Below are positions 16,602-26,184 of a DNA stretch of 64,000 nucleotides, in pieces (within the stretch, counting starts at the first letter, position 1; each line of letters starts with the position of its first letter). Position numbers and translations under genes: made by a program. Source of the DNA: Arenicellales bacterium (GTDB lineage Bacteria; Pseudomonadota; Gammaproteobacteria; Arenicellales; JAJDZL01); contig OY282380.1 in assembly GCA_958295885.1 (NCBI GenBank), positions 558,001 to 622,000 on the forward strand. Reading direction: 5' to 3'. The notes under the pieces were generated by a model, which saw only the letters and a program-made list of their open reading frames with translations, ran no database searches and was not told the DNA's origin.

Positions 16602-18380
16602 TTAGCTTAATGATGAAGTGCCTCCAGTGAGGGCCTTCCACACCAAATTATCCAGTTCGATATACAATTCTTCGACTTCTGAAGCAGGAGTAATTTCGTA
16701 AATTAGTTTGGCCTTATCAATGATGCACTTGCCAATAGGACAATTCGGATCAGGCAGTGGAAATTTTTCTACATACTGCGTGATGAAACGTCGACGGTTC
16801 GAATATAGTTTATTGTGAAAGCGGAAATCATAAAAGTGCTTGATAAAACTGGAATTGCCAACCCCCGCTGCAAGCCACAATAGATCTACCTTCTCACTGA
16901 TGAGCCAATAGCAATCGCCATTAACAACCGTTCCGTCTAAGTCAATCCAAAAAGTCGGTTCTTCTGCAATATCGCGAAAAATCAGTTTGTTGAGACTCCA
17001 GCTATTTGGGTCTTGAGGCACCCAAATTTCATACCATTTTCTTCCAGCGTCAATGACATAACGACGGTCCTGCAGGGCGTCGCGATGCGCTTCCAAATAG
17101 GATTGACTTTTGGGATAGTTGCGAATATCAATTGCTCGCCGCCGACCAAGAACTGATTCATGTGGGTATAGTATTTCTCTTGGAAGCTTGGAGGAACGAG
17201 GTTTGAACCGTCGGGCAATGTGATGAGTAGAGATTGGCTTGAGTAATTCAGGTCGAGTCAAAGCCGGCATATCCTTCCAATCATTCCGAATAAATACCTT
17301 GTCGGCGCAGGTTTTGACTCCGACGCGGACTTTCCCGATGTCACGAAAAGTACCCCAGCTTAGAGAATCAACTCTTTCCAACCACTCGTCGACTTCTTTT
17401 GTCGCAACTCGCCACACTCCACCTAGTTCTCCATTTGTATCCAAATGACCGTGTCGAACATGAAAAAATCGCCCATCTTCAACTTCAATTACACCAGCAT
17501 TATCCAGAGCCTGAATTGGGTTTTTGACTTTTACCGTCGCAGGCTCGGAAGTCTGATAAATCGTTGTAAATGATGGCTTTTTTTCATTTTTAATGTTCTT
17601 GTGCTTAAAAATGAGAACAGCAGGTAGAACGGCGGCATCAAAAAGCTTTGTGTCGCCCAAATCCCATACATGTTGGAGACGGAGTCCATCGAATAAAATT
17701 TTTCGCAATGACGCACCTGACTTAGTCGTCATGAAACGATTTGAAACGATGATGCCGGCAATTCCACTTGATTTGAGTACCTGAACAATTCCTAGTGTGA
17801 ACGCATAGTAAAGATCAATGCGACCAGAAAGACCGAATTGCTTTGCAATAAGCTGCGCTTGCATTGCGCCCAATATTTGAGTTCGAACATAGGGTGGATT
17901 GGCGATGATGAGGTCATAAGCTGCGGGGACGGAAGAAAAATTCTTAGTATCGTCGAATTTTTCACCAAAACGTTCAAGAACAAAATCTAAGAAACTACTC
18001 TGTTTAAAATTCAAAGTGACGGCAGGATAATCCCGCACTAGTCGTCGTTTGGCTATGTCAATAGCTGTACGGTCTGTTTCGAATCCGAATACTTCAATTT
18101 TTAGTTTTGGATGGTTCGCCTCCAGACACTCAAGTAGGCTAAGGAGTAAACTACCTTGACCGATTGCGGGATCAATAATTCGGAGCGGCTGGTCGGTGGG
18201 TAGCGTTCCGGCCGTTTGAACAATTTGATTCGCAACAAAATCTGCCAGATTTTTGGGCGTATAAACGGCTCCGGCCGTTTTCTCTTCTTTAGAGAAAGAA
18301 TAACGTTTTGAGTAACTTCGTGGTTGAAGTGCTACCATTTGCGAATCTGTATGGCGAACAAAAGATGAACATGTACGCAA
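16602..18380 (-). CDS. Gamma-class N6-adenine DNA methyltransferase (TaqI/Eco57I-like)
   Basis: SAM-dependent methyltransferase of 592 residues. The SAM-binding motif I IIDPAIGQGSLLLSLLE is at about residues 68-84, and the catalytic motif IV IIANPPYVRTQ at about 158-168, in the gamma-class order. The second half (RVGVKTCADKVFI, ARRFKPRSSKLPREILYPHE, HKLYSNRRRFITQYVEKFPL) is the TaqI-like target-recognition region. An earlier TPKNLADFVANQI motif (about 41-53) is the common X-type start of such enzymes. MTP. start at 18380 or at Met16 are both possible. A likely partner is the HNH nuclease at 14757-15740. Confidence 0.88.
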   Translation of the reverse strand: MRTCSSFVRHTDSQMVALQPRSYSKRYSFSKEEKTAGAVYTPKNLADFVANQIVQTAGTLPTDQPLRIIDPAIGQGSLLLSLLECLEANHPKLKIEVFGFETDRTAIDIAKRRLVRDYPAVTLNFKQSSFLDFVLERFGEKFDDTKNFSSVPAAYDLIIANPPYVRTQILGAMQAQLIAKQFGLSGRIDLYYAFTLGIVQVLKSSGIAGIIVSNRFMTTKSGASLRKILFDGLRLQHVWDLGDTKLFDAAVLPAVLIFKHKNIKNEKKPSFTTIYQTSEPATVKVKNPIQALDNAGVIEVEDGRFFHVRHGHLDTNGELGGVWRVATKEVDEWLERVDSLSWGTFRDIGKVRVGVKTCADKVFIRNDWKDMPALTRPELLKPISTHHIARRFKPRSSKLPREILYPHESVLGRRRAIDIRNYPKSQSYLEAHRDALQDRRYVIDAGRKWYEIWVPQDPNSWSLNKLIFRDIAEEPTFWIDLDGTVVNGDCYWLISEKVDLLWLAAGVGNSSFIKHFYDFRFHNKLYSNRRRFITQYVEKFPLPDPNCPIGKCIIDKAKLIYEITPASEVEELYIELDNLVWKALTGGTSSLS

Positions 18381-19411
18381 GTCATTTTTCTACATCAACA
18401 AGAATCTGTCAAAAAATTGATTAGAACCCAGCGATCCTGATATGAGTTGAGTGGACCAATCAATTTTATTAGCGTGTCAAAGCAATTGAAAACATAGCCA
18501 TCAATTCATTAATTGATAGTTGATAAGTGGGTCGAGGTCGATTGATGACACACAACAGTGCATTTCGATTTCCAAATCAGAAGGCGCGACGACTTTGCGG
18601 AAAATAATTTTGTTCCCTTTTCCACAACTTACAAAGTTGTTCACATGTGGTGTGTAGTTTGAAATTTAGAAGATTTAAATTGAGTAGTAGATGGGATTTT
18701 CCGCATAAACACTCTTTTTGCCGGTTTCAGTGTCTGTCTATACCTGATGATATTGCAAAAGACTGAGATATATACCGATACGAACGGTAACTGTATGATT
18801 TTTGTTACAGATTGTGGGTACCTGCACCTCAGGTAAGGCTGTGTGCAGGTGATTTTCCGGTATTTGAGCACGATCAAGCAGCTGCAATTTCGGATTAAAT
18901 AGCGACGCACTGCGGTCGCATAGCTCAAGTGTTGCAATAATCAAATCTGTCTGTGATAGATCGAGAAGCAAATTCTTATTGAATTTTTCGTGCAGCCCGA
19001 GGTAGGTCGCGAAGTAGACCTGCGGGTACGTGTCAGTCACAATGGAATTTAGGTAAAGGTCAGTTGAAATAATTTGAACCGCTACGCACAAGTTCGCCGC
19101 AGTCGCACTTGAAGATTCGGATTGAGTGTCGGTCCGCCCGGGAGACGAAAACCGAATTACGTTGGTGTCGAGTAATTCTGCCCGTAGCGAAAAGAGGCAA
19201 ATTTCATAGATTTAAGCCGCTTCGAATGCATGTGGTGCAGCGAAATCGGCTGTGCTGGCACACCGAGTGCAATCTGCACCGAGAGAACCCCGTCGCGGCC
19301 GAACTTGCAATGGCGTGAGATTCCACATACGATACATCTAAAATTCTGTGGCGAATTCAGATAAACGAATAGTCCTGGTACGACATTAAGTCAAACGCAA
19401 TTGGTAATATA
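18381..19411. other. Long intergenic stretch, one doubtful frame
   Basis: About 1 kb between the methyltransferase and the proW terminator. A minus-strand frame at 18738-19091 (117 codons, LYLNSIVTDTYPQVYFATYL... LELCDRSASLFNPKLQLLD) reads like real protein but belongs to no family I know and has no good ribosome site. It may be a remnant. Nothing else is recognised. Confidence 0.4.
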
Positions 19412-19444
19412 TTTACGACACCAGAGAACTGCAGGTGTCGTAAA
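19412..19444 (-). terminator. Terminator after proW
   Basis: 11-bp perfect stem TTTACGACACC (19412-19422) with GGTGTCGTAAA (19434-19444), loop 11 nt, just downstream of the proW stop. It is followed on the minus strand only by a weak T-rich tail. Confidence 0.65.
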
Positions 19445-19452
19445 AACTGATG

Positions 19453-20997
19453 TCACTTGCGCGCACCCTGTACCAGACGATCAAGAATCATGGCGCAGAA
19501 CAGAATGGAAAATCCGGCCAGAATCCCCTGCCCTACATTGGCGTATTGCAACGCTTCCAAAACATCTTCGCCCAGACCTTTGGCGCCAATCAGCGACGCC
19601 ACGACGACCATTGCCAGAGATAACATGATCGTCTGATTGATTCCAGCTCGAATTGACGGACTGGCCAATGGCAGGTCGACACGCGTAAACAGATACCACT
19701 TGCTGGCGCCGAATGATATAGCCGCCTCACGTACGCTCTCCGGAACGCCGCGCAGTCCCAAAACGGTAAGTCTTACCACGGGAGTGCCGCCGAAGATCAT
19801 TGTCGTGACGACCGCCGCGGGTTTGCCAGTCCCGAAAAACGCAATCACAGGAATCATAAATACGAACGCAGGCATGGTTTGCATGAAGTCCATAATCGGC
19901 TGAATGAAGGCATAAAATCGAGGCCTGCGAGCACAGAACATGCCTAAAGGAATACCGATTGCAATTGATAGACAGGCCGCAGTTCCAAGCAGCGCCAGCG
20001 TGATCATTGCCTTGTCCCAGAATCCCAACAGCCCCATGTACGCCAGAAATGCCGCTGACCAAACCGCAGTACGAACGCCCGAGGTGAGCCATGTCAGCAG
20101 AACAATGAAACTGGCGATTACAATCCAGGGAGTGCTCACGAATACGAGCTCTAAAGCATCAAGAATCAGGCGTATGCCATAAGTAATGAAATCAAATAAT
20201 GCGTCACCCTGGGTTACGCAGAAAGCAAAGAACGCCTCAACTCCGGCAATGCCGGTCAAACGAATGTCTGGGTCTGTAGGAAAGTTGGATAGCTGTTCGA
20301 ACTGTCCGGGAAAACTGTAGTGATACATGGCTGTACTGAGGATCACGATCATGAACAGTGCGCTCAGGCAAAATTGCCGAGTGGATATGCCGGAACGGAT
20401 GCTGCGGTCTGACAGCCATTCAGAAAACTTCGCCTCTAGCGCTGAATTGGCGAGTACGGATTGTATCGACTTAATCACCACCAGGATGATCAGCCCGGTT
20501 AACACGATCCAAATTCCTTGTTCAGAAAGTTCCTGTGCCTCCAGTCTGATGCCTCCGATCGACTCCTCTAAAGACTTAACTGTACGCCTGTAAACATCAA
20601 TTTTGTCGGACTGGGATTCAATTGCTGCAGCCAACTGCTGGCGGCGCAGCTCCAGAGTCCCCTCGATCGAGGCGATGCGGGCATTTGCATCTGCTGCCAG
20701 GTCACCAAACAGACCGCGGGCAATCTGCACATAGCCCAAAGTCTCGACAATCAAAAATGGCAGGGCCCAAACCCACAGCCCCCGGGCTCCAAACCAGACC
20801 GGTCCTAGCAGCCCGGCGGTAAAATTCAGGGTTGGTGTAAACCGGGAACTGCCGCCGATCTTGTCAAATTGGGCAATATAGTAATCCGGGTTGGTACGCA
20901 CAAATGTACGGATGTTTGCCTTGCGTTCAGCTGCATATTTTTCAGCAACTTTGGAATCGAGAGCATCATCAAGCTGATTTCGTACTTCTTCGGTCAT
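19453..20997 (-). CDS. proW: Glycine betaine/proline-type ABC permease
   Basis: Inner-membrane permease of an OpuA/ProU-class osmolyte importer. At 514 residues it is longer than usual ProW (about 280-350) because of an N-terminal extension with a membrane segment, a coiled-coil stretch (IASIEGTLELRRQQLAAAIE) and another membrane helix. The permease core (about 300-510) has LTLALLGTAACLSIAIGIPL and the EAA-type loop VPESVREAAISFGASKWYLF. It starts in a 4-nt overlap with proV (20994-20997), so it is translationally coupled, and is followed by a terminator at 19412-19444. The substrate is inferred from the binding protein; glycine betaine or a related quaternary amine is most likely. Confidence 0.87.
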   Translation of the reverse strand: MTEEVRNQLDDALDSKVAEKYAAERKANIRTFVRTNPDYYIAQFDKIGGSSRFTPTLNFTAGLLGPVWFGARGLWVWALPFLIVETLGYVQIARGLFGDLAADANARIASIEGTLELRRQQLAAAIESQSDKIDVYRRTVKSLEESIGGIRLEAQELSEQGIWIVLTGLIILVVIKSIQSVLANSALEAKFSEWLSDRSIRSGISTRQFCLSALFMIVILSTAMYHYSFPGQFEQLSNFPTDPDIRLTGIAGVEAFFAFCVTQGDALFDFITYGIRLILDALELVFVSTPWIVIASFIVLLTWLTSGVRTAVWSAAFLAYMGLLGFWDKAMITLALLGTAACLSIAIGIPLGMFCARRPRFYAFIQPIMDFMQTMPAFVFMIPVIAFFGTGKPAAVVTTMIFGGTPVVRLTVLGLRGVPESVREAAISFGASKWYLFTRVDLPLASPSIRAGINQTIMLSLAMVVVASLIGAKGLGEDVLEALQYANVGQGILAGFSILFCAMILDRLVQGARK

Positions 20998-22070
20998 GAC
21001 ACGTCCGCTCCTTCTATTACGGTACGTAAGATGTCGTTCCTGGTGATCACACCAACATCGACATCCTCTCTTTCAACAAGGATCGCCGAATGGCTTTCGA
21101 TCGACAGGGTAATGAGTTTGCTAAGCATCTCATCTTCATTTACCCGCGGCGCGTCTGCAGGCAGCGGGGCGTTTTTAGACAAATACTCGTCCAGCGACTG
21201 CATCACCGCGTGGGCTCGCACGATTTTCAGTCGCGAGATGCCAGCGACGAAATCGGCGACATAGTCATCGGCAGGATGCATCACGATGTCTTCCGCGGTA
21301 CCGATTTGCACCACTCTGCCGTCGTGCATGATTGCGATTCGATTGCCGATTCGTACGGCTTCATCCAAATCGTGCGTGATGAACACCGTTGTCTTTTTCA
21401 TCATGTGCGACAGGCGGATAAACTCATCCTGGAGCTGCCGTCGGATCAAGGGATCAAGCGCACTGAAAGGTTCGTCCATCAACAGGACATCGGGATTGGC
21501 TGCCAAAGCCCGCGCCAAGCCGACTCGCTGCTGCATTCCACCAGACAGCTCGTGAGCAAACTTACTGCCCCAGGCGCCGAGTTCAACAATGTCCAGAATA
21601 GCCGCAGCGTGACGCATGCGTTCGTTCTTGCTGACCTGCCGGATTTCCAATGGCATCGCCACGTTGTCCAATACCGACCTGTGCGGCAACAGCGCAAAAT
21701 TCTGGAATACCATTCCAATACTGCGATTTCGAAACTGCTGCAACTCGGCATGTTTCAGCGCCAAAACATCAATTCCGTCAATTACAATTCTTCCGGAGGT
21801 TGGTTCCAGCAAACGATTGAAGTGGCGTACAAGCGTCGACTTCCCACTGCCTGACAACCCCATAACACAGAATATTTCGCCCCGATTGATGCTGAGGCTG
21901 ACATCGGCGACGCCGACTACGGCATTGAATTGAGACAGCACCTCCGCCTTTGTCAACCCTTCCTGCTGTATCGCTTCCATAGCTTCGACAGCGTTCGTTC
22001 CAAAGATCTTCCAAATGTTTGAAATCTCGATGGCGACGTCTTCTGTCATATTTGGCGAACTGACTGCCAC
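20994..22070 (-). CDS. proV: Glycine betaine/proline-type ABC ATPase
   Basis: ATPase of the importer. Walker A GLSGSGKSTL (about residues 71-80), Q-loop MVFQNFALLPH, signature LSGGMQQRVGLARALA, Walker B VLLMDEPFSALD and H-loop FITHDLDEA are all present. The start IWKIFGTNAVEAMEAIQ is the ProV/OpuAA-type N-terminus. A C-terminal CBS-like extension (about 270-358, SHSAILVEREDVDVGVITRN) could sense ionic strength, as in OpuA. The GTG at 22070 is preferred because GGAG lies nine bases ahead; an ATG at 22049 is the alternative. It lies between proX and proW in one minus-strand operon. Confidence 0.92.
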   Translation of the reverse strand: MAVSSPNMTEDVAIEISNIWKIFGTNAVEAMEAIQQEGLTKAEVLSQFNAVVGVADVSLSINRGEIFCVMGLSGSGKSTLVRHFNRLLEPTSGRIVIDGIDVLALKHAELQQFRNRSIGMVFQNFALLPHRSVLDNVAMPLEIRQVSKNERMRHAAAILDIVELGAWGSKFAHELSGGMQQRVGLARALAANPDVLLMDEPFSALDPLIRRQLQDEFIRLSHMMKKTTVFITHDLDEAVRIGNRIAIMHDGRVVQIGTAEDIVMHPADDYVADFVAGISRLKIVRAHAVMQSLDEYLSKNAPLPADAPRVNEDEMLSKLITLSIESHSAILVEREDVDVGVITRNDILRTVIEGADVS

Positions 22071-22134
22071 GTTGTTTTACTCCTGCAAAGCTTTAGATTG
22101 TTCGTTCACTTCAACTGCTGCACTTATCAATGAA

Positions 22135-22169
22135 GCCCCTGAACACAGTTTCATCCTGAGTTCAAGGGC
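22135..22169 (-). terminator. Attenuator hairpin between proX and proV
   Basis: On the minus strand GCCCTTGAAC pairs with GTTCAGGGGC (one G-U pair), loop 15 nt, between the proX stop and the proV start and without a strong U-tract. It probably limits read-through or stabilises proX mRNA so that binding protein is made in excess. Confidence 0.5.
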
Positions 22170-22196
22170 CATATTTCCACTCATCGTCAGAACGGA

Positions 22197-23162
22197 TCAG
22201 AGGCCAAGCCAGGCGTCAACTCGATCAGTGTTGTTATTGACCCACTCTTTCGCGACTTCAGCTGCATTACGGCCTTTGCCGGAAATTTCATAAGCAAAGC
22301 TGCTGACATCATCCGCAGTCAATCCAAAATTCTGGAAAAACTCAACGATCGCGGGGGAGCGATCTGCCAGAGAATTGGACCAGGCGATCTGAACATTTTT
22401 CAGTGCATCCTTACTCGCAACCATCGATTGTTCGTACCAGTCTGGCGAGTCTGACGGCTGCAGCATGACGTATTGTGCCGGATCGTAAGGCGGCTCGGTC
22501 ACCATTTGGACTTCAAACATGTACCAGATTGCATGTGGCTTGTAGCAGTAAAAGGCATAACCCTCACCTTTTGCAATGGAGTCTTTGACGCGCGCGGTTT
22601 TAACGCTTTCCTCAGCCCGGATCGGCTCAACAAAGTCCGACAGGCCATAGTCGCGCACCTTGACTTCGTTCACATTGGCTGAAGCCCAGCCTGGTGCTCC
22701 GATCCACATTTCTCCGCGGCCATTGCCGTCACTGTCCATTGCTGCTGCAACATCAGGACGTCCCAGGTCCGCAATGTCTGTGATGCTGTATTTCTCTCCA
22801 AAGTCTTTGGAAACGCAAAATCCCTGATTGCCTTCATAGGGATTGCTTGACAGAGTAACTGTACCGGCACCATCTACATATTTTTTAGTAAAACTCTCCT
22901 GATTAGGAAGCCAGACGTCCGGGTGTACGTCAATATCGCCTTTGCCCTGATCCATTGCCTGGAAAATTGTTGCGTTGTTACCAGGAATCAGTTCGGCCTC
23001 GCCGCCGATGCGCATTTCAACGACCGCTGCCAGCAGATTTGCAATCGCCTGAGCACCCGTCCATGACGGCACGCCAATAGCGACTTTCTCGGCTGCGATT
23101 GCCGGGGCTGCGCACAATGTCAGGGCAACAGCCACTACAATAGATTTACATTTCACTTTCAT
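22197..23162 (-). CDS. proX: Glycine betaine-type substrate-binding protein
   Basis: Periplasmic OpuAC-family binding protein. A clear Sec signal peptide (SIVVAVALTLCAAPAIAAEK) precedes the mature start KVAIGVPSWTGAQAIANLLA. DVHPDVWLPNQ and YCYKPHAIWYMFEVQM carry the tryptophans expected in the quaternary-amine aromatic box. The ATG at 23162 is chosen over 23174 because GGAGGG lies directly in front of it, inside the longer reading. First gene of the proX-proV-proW operon, with an AT-rich upstream region (23175-23262) that should hold the promoter. Confidence 0.92.
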   Translation of the reverse strand: MKVKCKSIVVAVALTLCAAPAIAAEKVAIGVPSWTGAQAIANLLAAVVEMRIGGEAELIPGNNATIFQAMDQGKGDIDVHPDVWLPNQESFTKKYVDGAGTVTLSSNPYEGNQGFCVSKDFGEKYSITDIADLGRPDVAAAMDSDGNGRGEMWIGAPGWASANVNEVKVRDYGLSDFVEPIRAEESVKTARVKDSIAKGEGYAFYCYKPHAIWYMFEVQMVTEPPYDPAQYVMLQPSDSPDWYEQSMVASKDALKNVQIAWSNSLADRSPAIVEFFQNFGLTADDVSSFAYEISGKGRNAAEVAKEWVNNNTDRVDAWLGL

Positions 23163-23774
23163 GAATCCCTCCATTTTAAAAAAAATTACCGGTTATTCCC
23201 GGCATGTTGTATATTGTAGAGTAAAATTGCGATAGATTTTGATTACCGACAATTTTTCTGCCGAGTAGGTGGGGATGTTACCATGCCCCACCCCTCACAG
23301 ACCCCAGCGTGCGCGATTGGCGCACTGGGTTCCTCATGCAACAGTTTCACTCAAAAGACATAATTCGAGCGCACAACCCGAGCAACGGATAATTGCGCAG
23401 TACAAACTGCCTCTATAATCCCTGCCGTCAGCCACTTGTCAATCATGCACCGAATTACGCCATCTTTGATCCGCAGGTCAAGCATCTCGCGGAAGCGATG
23501 GTGCGCAATACTACCAAATCTTTCGAGATGTTCGCATCCGTCACCCAACGCTGGAGTTCATGCCTGCTCGGCTATCCATTGTTGTTTCGTCAACGTGTTT
23601 ATGAATCTCTGTGTACTCTCCATCGTTTCCCACCAATGGCTCTGTAGACACGACGCCCCGCTTTCCTCGGACGGGTCCCGATGGACTCGGTTCCCCGCCG
23701 TCATCAGTACTATCAGGGCGCTACGACTGCCTGCACTTCATCCCTTCGGCTTATTGATTCACCTGCCGGTACCA

Positions 23775-25997
23775 CAGGGCTAAATTTTAGTCAAGCGATC
23801 TGCTTGATATGAATTAATTTGCATTCGAAGCTGGACTTTTGTCATTAATTCGAATATAGTTCAACCGTCAAGAGTTGAACTGAGTCGGTGAGAGATGGAT
23901 TTGTCGGAGCTGGTTATTGAAGCGGTCAAACGCGACGAGGAAGCGGAGTTTTTAGCGCGGATGCGCGAGCATCACTATCTTGGGGCGCCTTACAAGATAG
24001 GCGAAAGTGCATTTTATGCTGCAGTTTTGCAAGGTCGATGGGTTGCGTTGAGTTCATTTTATGCCGCGGCGCTGAAAAGCAGGGTTCGAGACGAGTGGCT
24101 GGGCTGGCATCGGCGGGATCGCATCGCTCGACTGCATCTGATCACGAATCAGTCGCGGTTTGTGGTTCTCGAGTCGATTCCGAATTTGGCCTCGCGGACG
24201 CTCTCGCTGCTGGCGCGCCAAGTGGTGCGAGACTGGCCGCTTCGATTCGGTCATCCGCTGCTACTGATGGAGACATTTGTCGATCCGGTGCGTTTCAAAG
24301 GCACTTGTTACCGGGCTGCGAATTGGACGCCAATCGGCGAAACGGCTGGATTTCGGCGAAAAAGCGGCGGCTATCGGGGCGGTTCCTCGCCGAAAGTGAT
24401 GTTCGTGCGGCCGCTTCAAAAAAACGCGCGTCAGCTGCTGGCTGGGGCACATCTGGATTCTCATTATTACCGAAACGGAGTCTGTCACAAAATGTATGGC
24501 GGCGAAGATTACAGAACATTGCTCGATTATTTTTCAGTGATCGAAGATCCGCGCAAGGCGCGCGGTCAGCGCTACCGTCTGGAGACGCTGCTGGCGATCG
24601 CGGCGGCAGCGACGCTGAGCGGCGCCCGCGGCTATCAGGAAATCGGCGAATGGGTGCAGAAGCAGTCGGATGCGGTTCTCAAGTATTTCAAGGTCGGCAA
24701 GCGCCGCGGCAAACTGCAGCGTCCCAGCGTCTATTGCATTCGCAATGTGCTGGTGCAGATCGACCCGGAGCAGTTTGATGCCGCGCTTCGCAACTGGTGC
24801 ATTTCGATTGACGGCACTGACACTGCCATCGCCATTGATGGAAAATCACTGCGCAGTGCGATTGATGAGAACGGGCGGCAGCTTCATGTGCTGGGCGCCA
24901 GCGGGCACCGCACCCGCATGCCTCTCGGTAAAAAAAACGAAACTGAAGTAAAATTCCACAGAAAAGAGCAAATATACCAATGAGATAGGGGTGTGCGTTC
25001 CGCTGCTCGAATCAATACCCGATCTGAAAGGCAAGGTGATTACCGCGGATGCGATGCTGACGCAGCGCAAGATCGCGCAGCAGGTGTTGGACCAATCGGC
25101 CGACTACATGTTCATCCTTAAAGACAACCAGAAAAATCTCAACGAGGCGGTGAGTTATTATTTCAAGGAACTGCAGCGCATAAAGCCGCAGGCTGAACCG
25201 GACTTTCGCACCCTTACCGGAGATGAGACCGACGCCAGACGTAAGGCGCCGATGATTCAGCACGGTCGTTCCGAGCTGCGAGAGATCTGGGTAAGCAGTG
25301 AGCTGACGCACGATCTGAACGCCGAATTCGATTTTCCGGGTGTTGCGCATCCGCCGCACCGTGAAGCATTACCGCAAGCGTAAAAAGTACAAACAAACCG
25401 TTGAAGAGTGCGTTGGCATCACCTCGCTGAGCGCCGATCAGGCCGATGCTCAGACCTTGCTGGGCTACAACCGCGAACACGGGTCGATCGAAACCGTGCA
25501 TCGCATCCTGGATGACGTCAACAATTGGAACGAGGACCACTGCCGCATCCGCAGCGGGCACGGGCCCGAGAACGTCAGCGCACTTCGTCGCTTTGCGATC
25601 GCAGTGATCAGACGATACCGAAAACTGGTTGCGCCGACGATGTGCGAATTGCACGGCAACGCACGTCTGCTGCTTGATTATCTGCGTCTGACCAAGAACA
25701 CCCGACGACGCGGCGCGGCCGTTTTACAATGAGTTGAAACGGCGCACAGCCGACGCGCCGTCTGCCATCGCAGCCATCACTCCTCCGGCCGGCATCACAG
25801 TCGCCGTAACAGGCAGACTGTGTCCGAATCCAAACTATCGCCGGAAAACTCGCTCAGCAACCGATTGAAACCTGCCCTGATTGAATGAAATTCGACGAAA
25901 GGCGCGCAAACATACCTCTTGTTTCGATCAGATTTACGCATTGTTCTCACAACTTAGCGTGCAAATTGTTCTATGGGTCCAACAAAATTTTGCCGTG
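23775..25997 (+). mobile_element. DruA-ISAs1 transposon, copy B
   Basis: Begins CAGGGCTAAATTTTAG and ends in TTTTGCCGTG, with 10-bp target duplications GCCGGTACCA at 23765-23774 and 25998-26007. At 2223 bp it keeps the full DUF4338 segment missing from copy A. It inserted into group II intron relic B. Different target duplications show that copies A and B are independent insertions. Confidence 0.92.
23895..25732 (+). pseudogene. DUF4338 (DruA-like) + ISAs1 transposase, copy B
   Basis: The first frame (23895-24983, 362 codons) carries a complete DUF4338 domain: HHYLGAPYKIGE, WLGWHRRDR, FGHPLLLMETFVDPVRFKGT, CYRAANWTPIGET. It then gives the ISAs1-associated region (YFSVIEDPRKARGQRYRLET) and the first catalytic motif IAIDGKSLRS. 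After the 8-A run (24930-24937) the protein continues in another frame with VITADAML. An 11-bp deletion near 25345, relative to copy A, shifts the frame again. The last part (to 25732) holds SIETVHRILDD, but GHW of copy A has become EHG. The A-run change may be natural; the 11-bp deletion and the lost Trp are decay. Confidence 0.88.
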
Positions 25998-26184
25998 GCC
26001 GGTACCACCTTTTAGTCTGCCCGTTTCGTGTACCGCTCTGAACGCTCCCAGCGAGATGCAGACCCCTCGCTGAACCGGGGGAATTATTGCCCGGCACCCC
26101 TTCGCCGGTTCATCTCTCAGATGGAAAATACAGGCCCTCCCAGGTTTCCTGGCGGTCCATCCCGCAATTTTGCGGTCGCGGTAG

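Larger units (their letters stand above)
23263..26150 (-). other. Group II intron relic B, interrupted by ISAs1 copy B
   Basis: Domain V is 23332-23299 on the minus strand, 34 nt, with a domain VI hairpin to about 23263. Upstream, 23548-23400 still encodes a reverse-transcriptase scrap (LDLRIKDGVIRCMIDKWLTA). Before that is the conserved 5' RNA region (GTGAATCAATAAGCCGAAGG, GATAGTACTGATGA) to 23774. The same intron continues on the far side of the ISAs1 element from 26008 to about 26150; joining the two across the 10-bp duplication GCCGGTACCA restores the sequence. Most of the reverse transcriptase is deleted, and the domain V triad reads AAC. The outer 5' limit is approximate. Confidence 0.7.

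Noticed and set aside
18641..18937. 98-codon minus-strand frame
   Set aside because: Overlaps the better candidate at 18738-19091 in another frame and shows no family resemblance.
23895..24983. A Druantia anti-phage system
   Set aside because: Only a DUF4338 domain is present, inside a transposon and followed by transposase; none of the large helicase (DruE) or other Druantia genes are in the window.
7792..25997. The two DruA-ISAs1 copies as ends of one composite transposon carrying 14 kb including proXVW
   Set aside because: Each copy has its own, different 10-bp target duplication on both sides (CCGTGGCGCG versus GCCGGTACCA), so each inserted independently.
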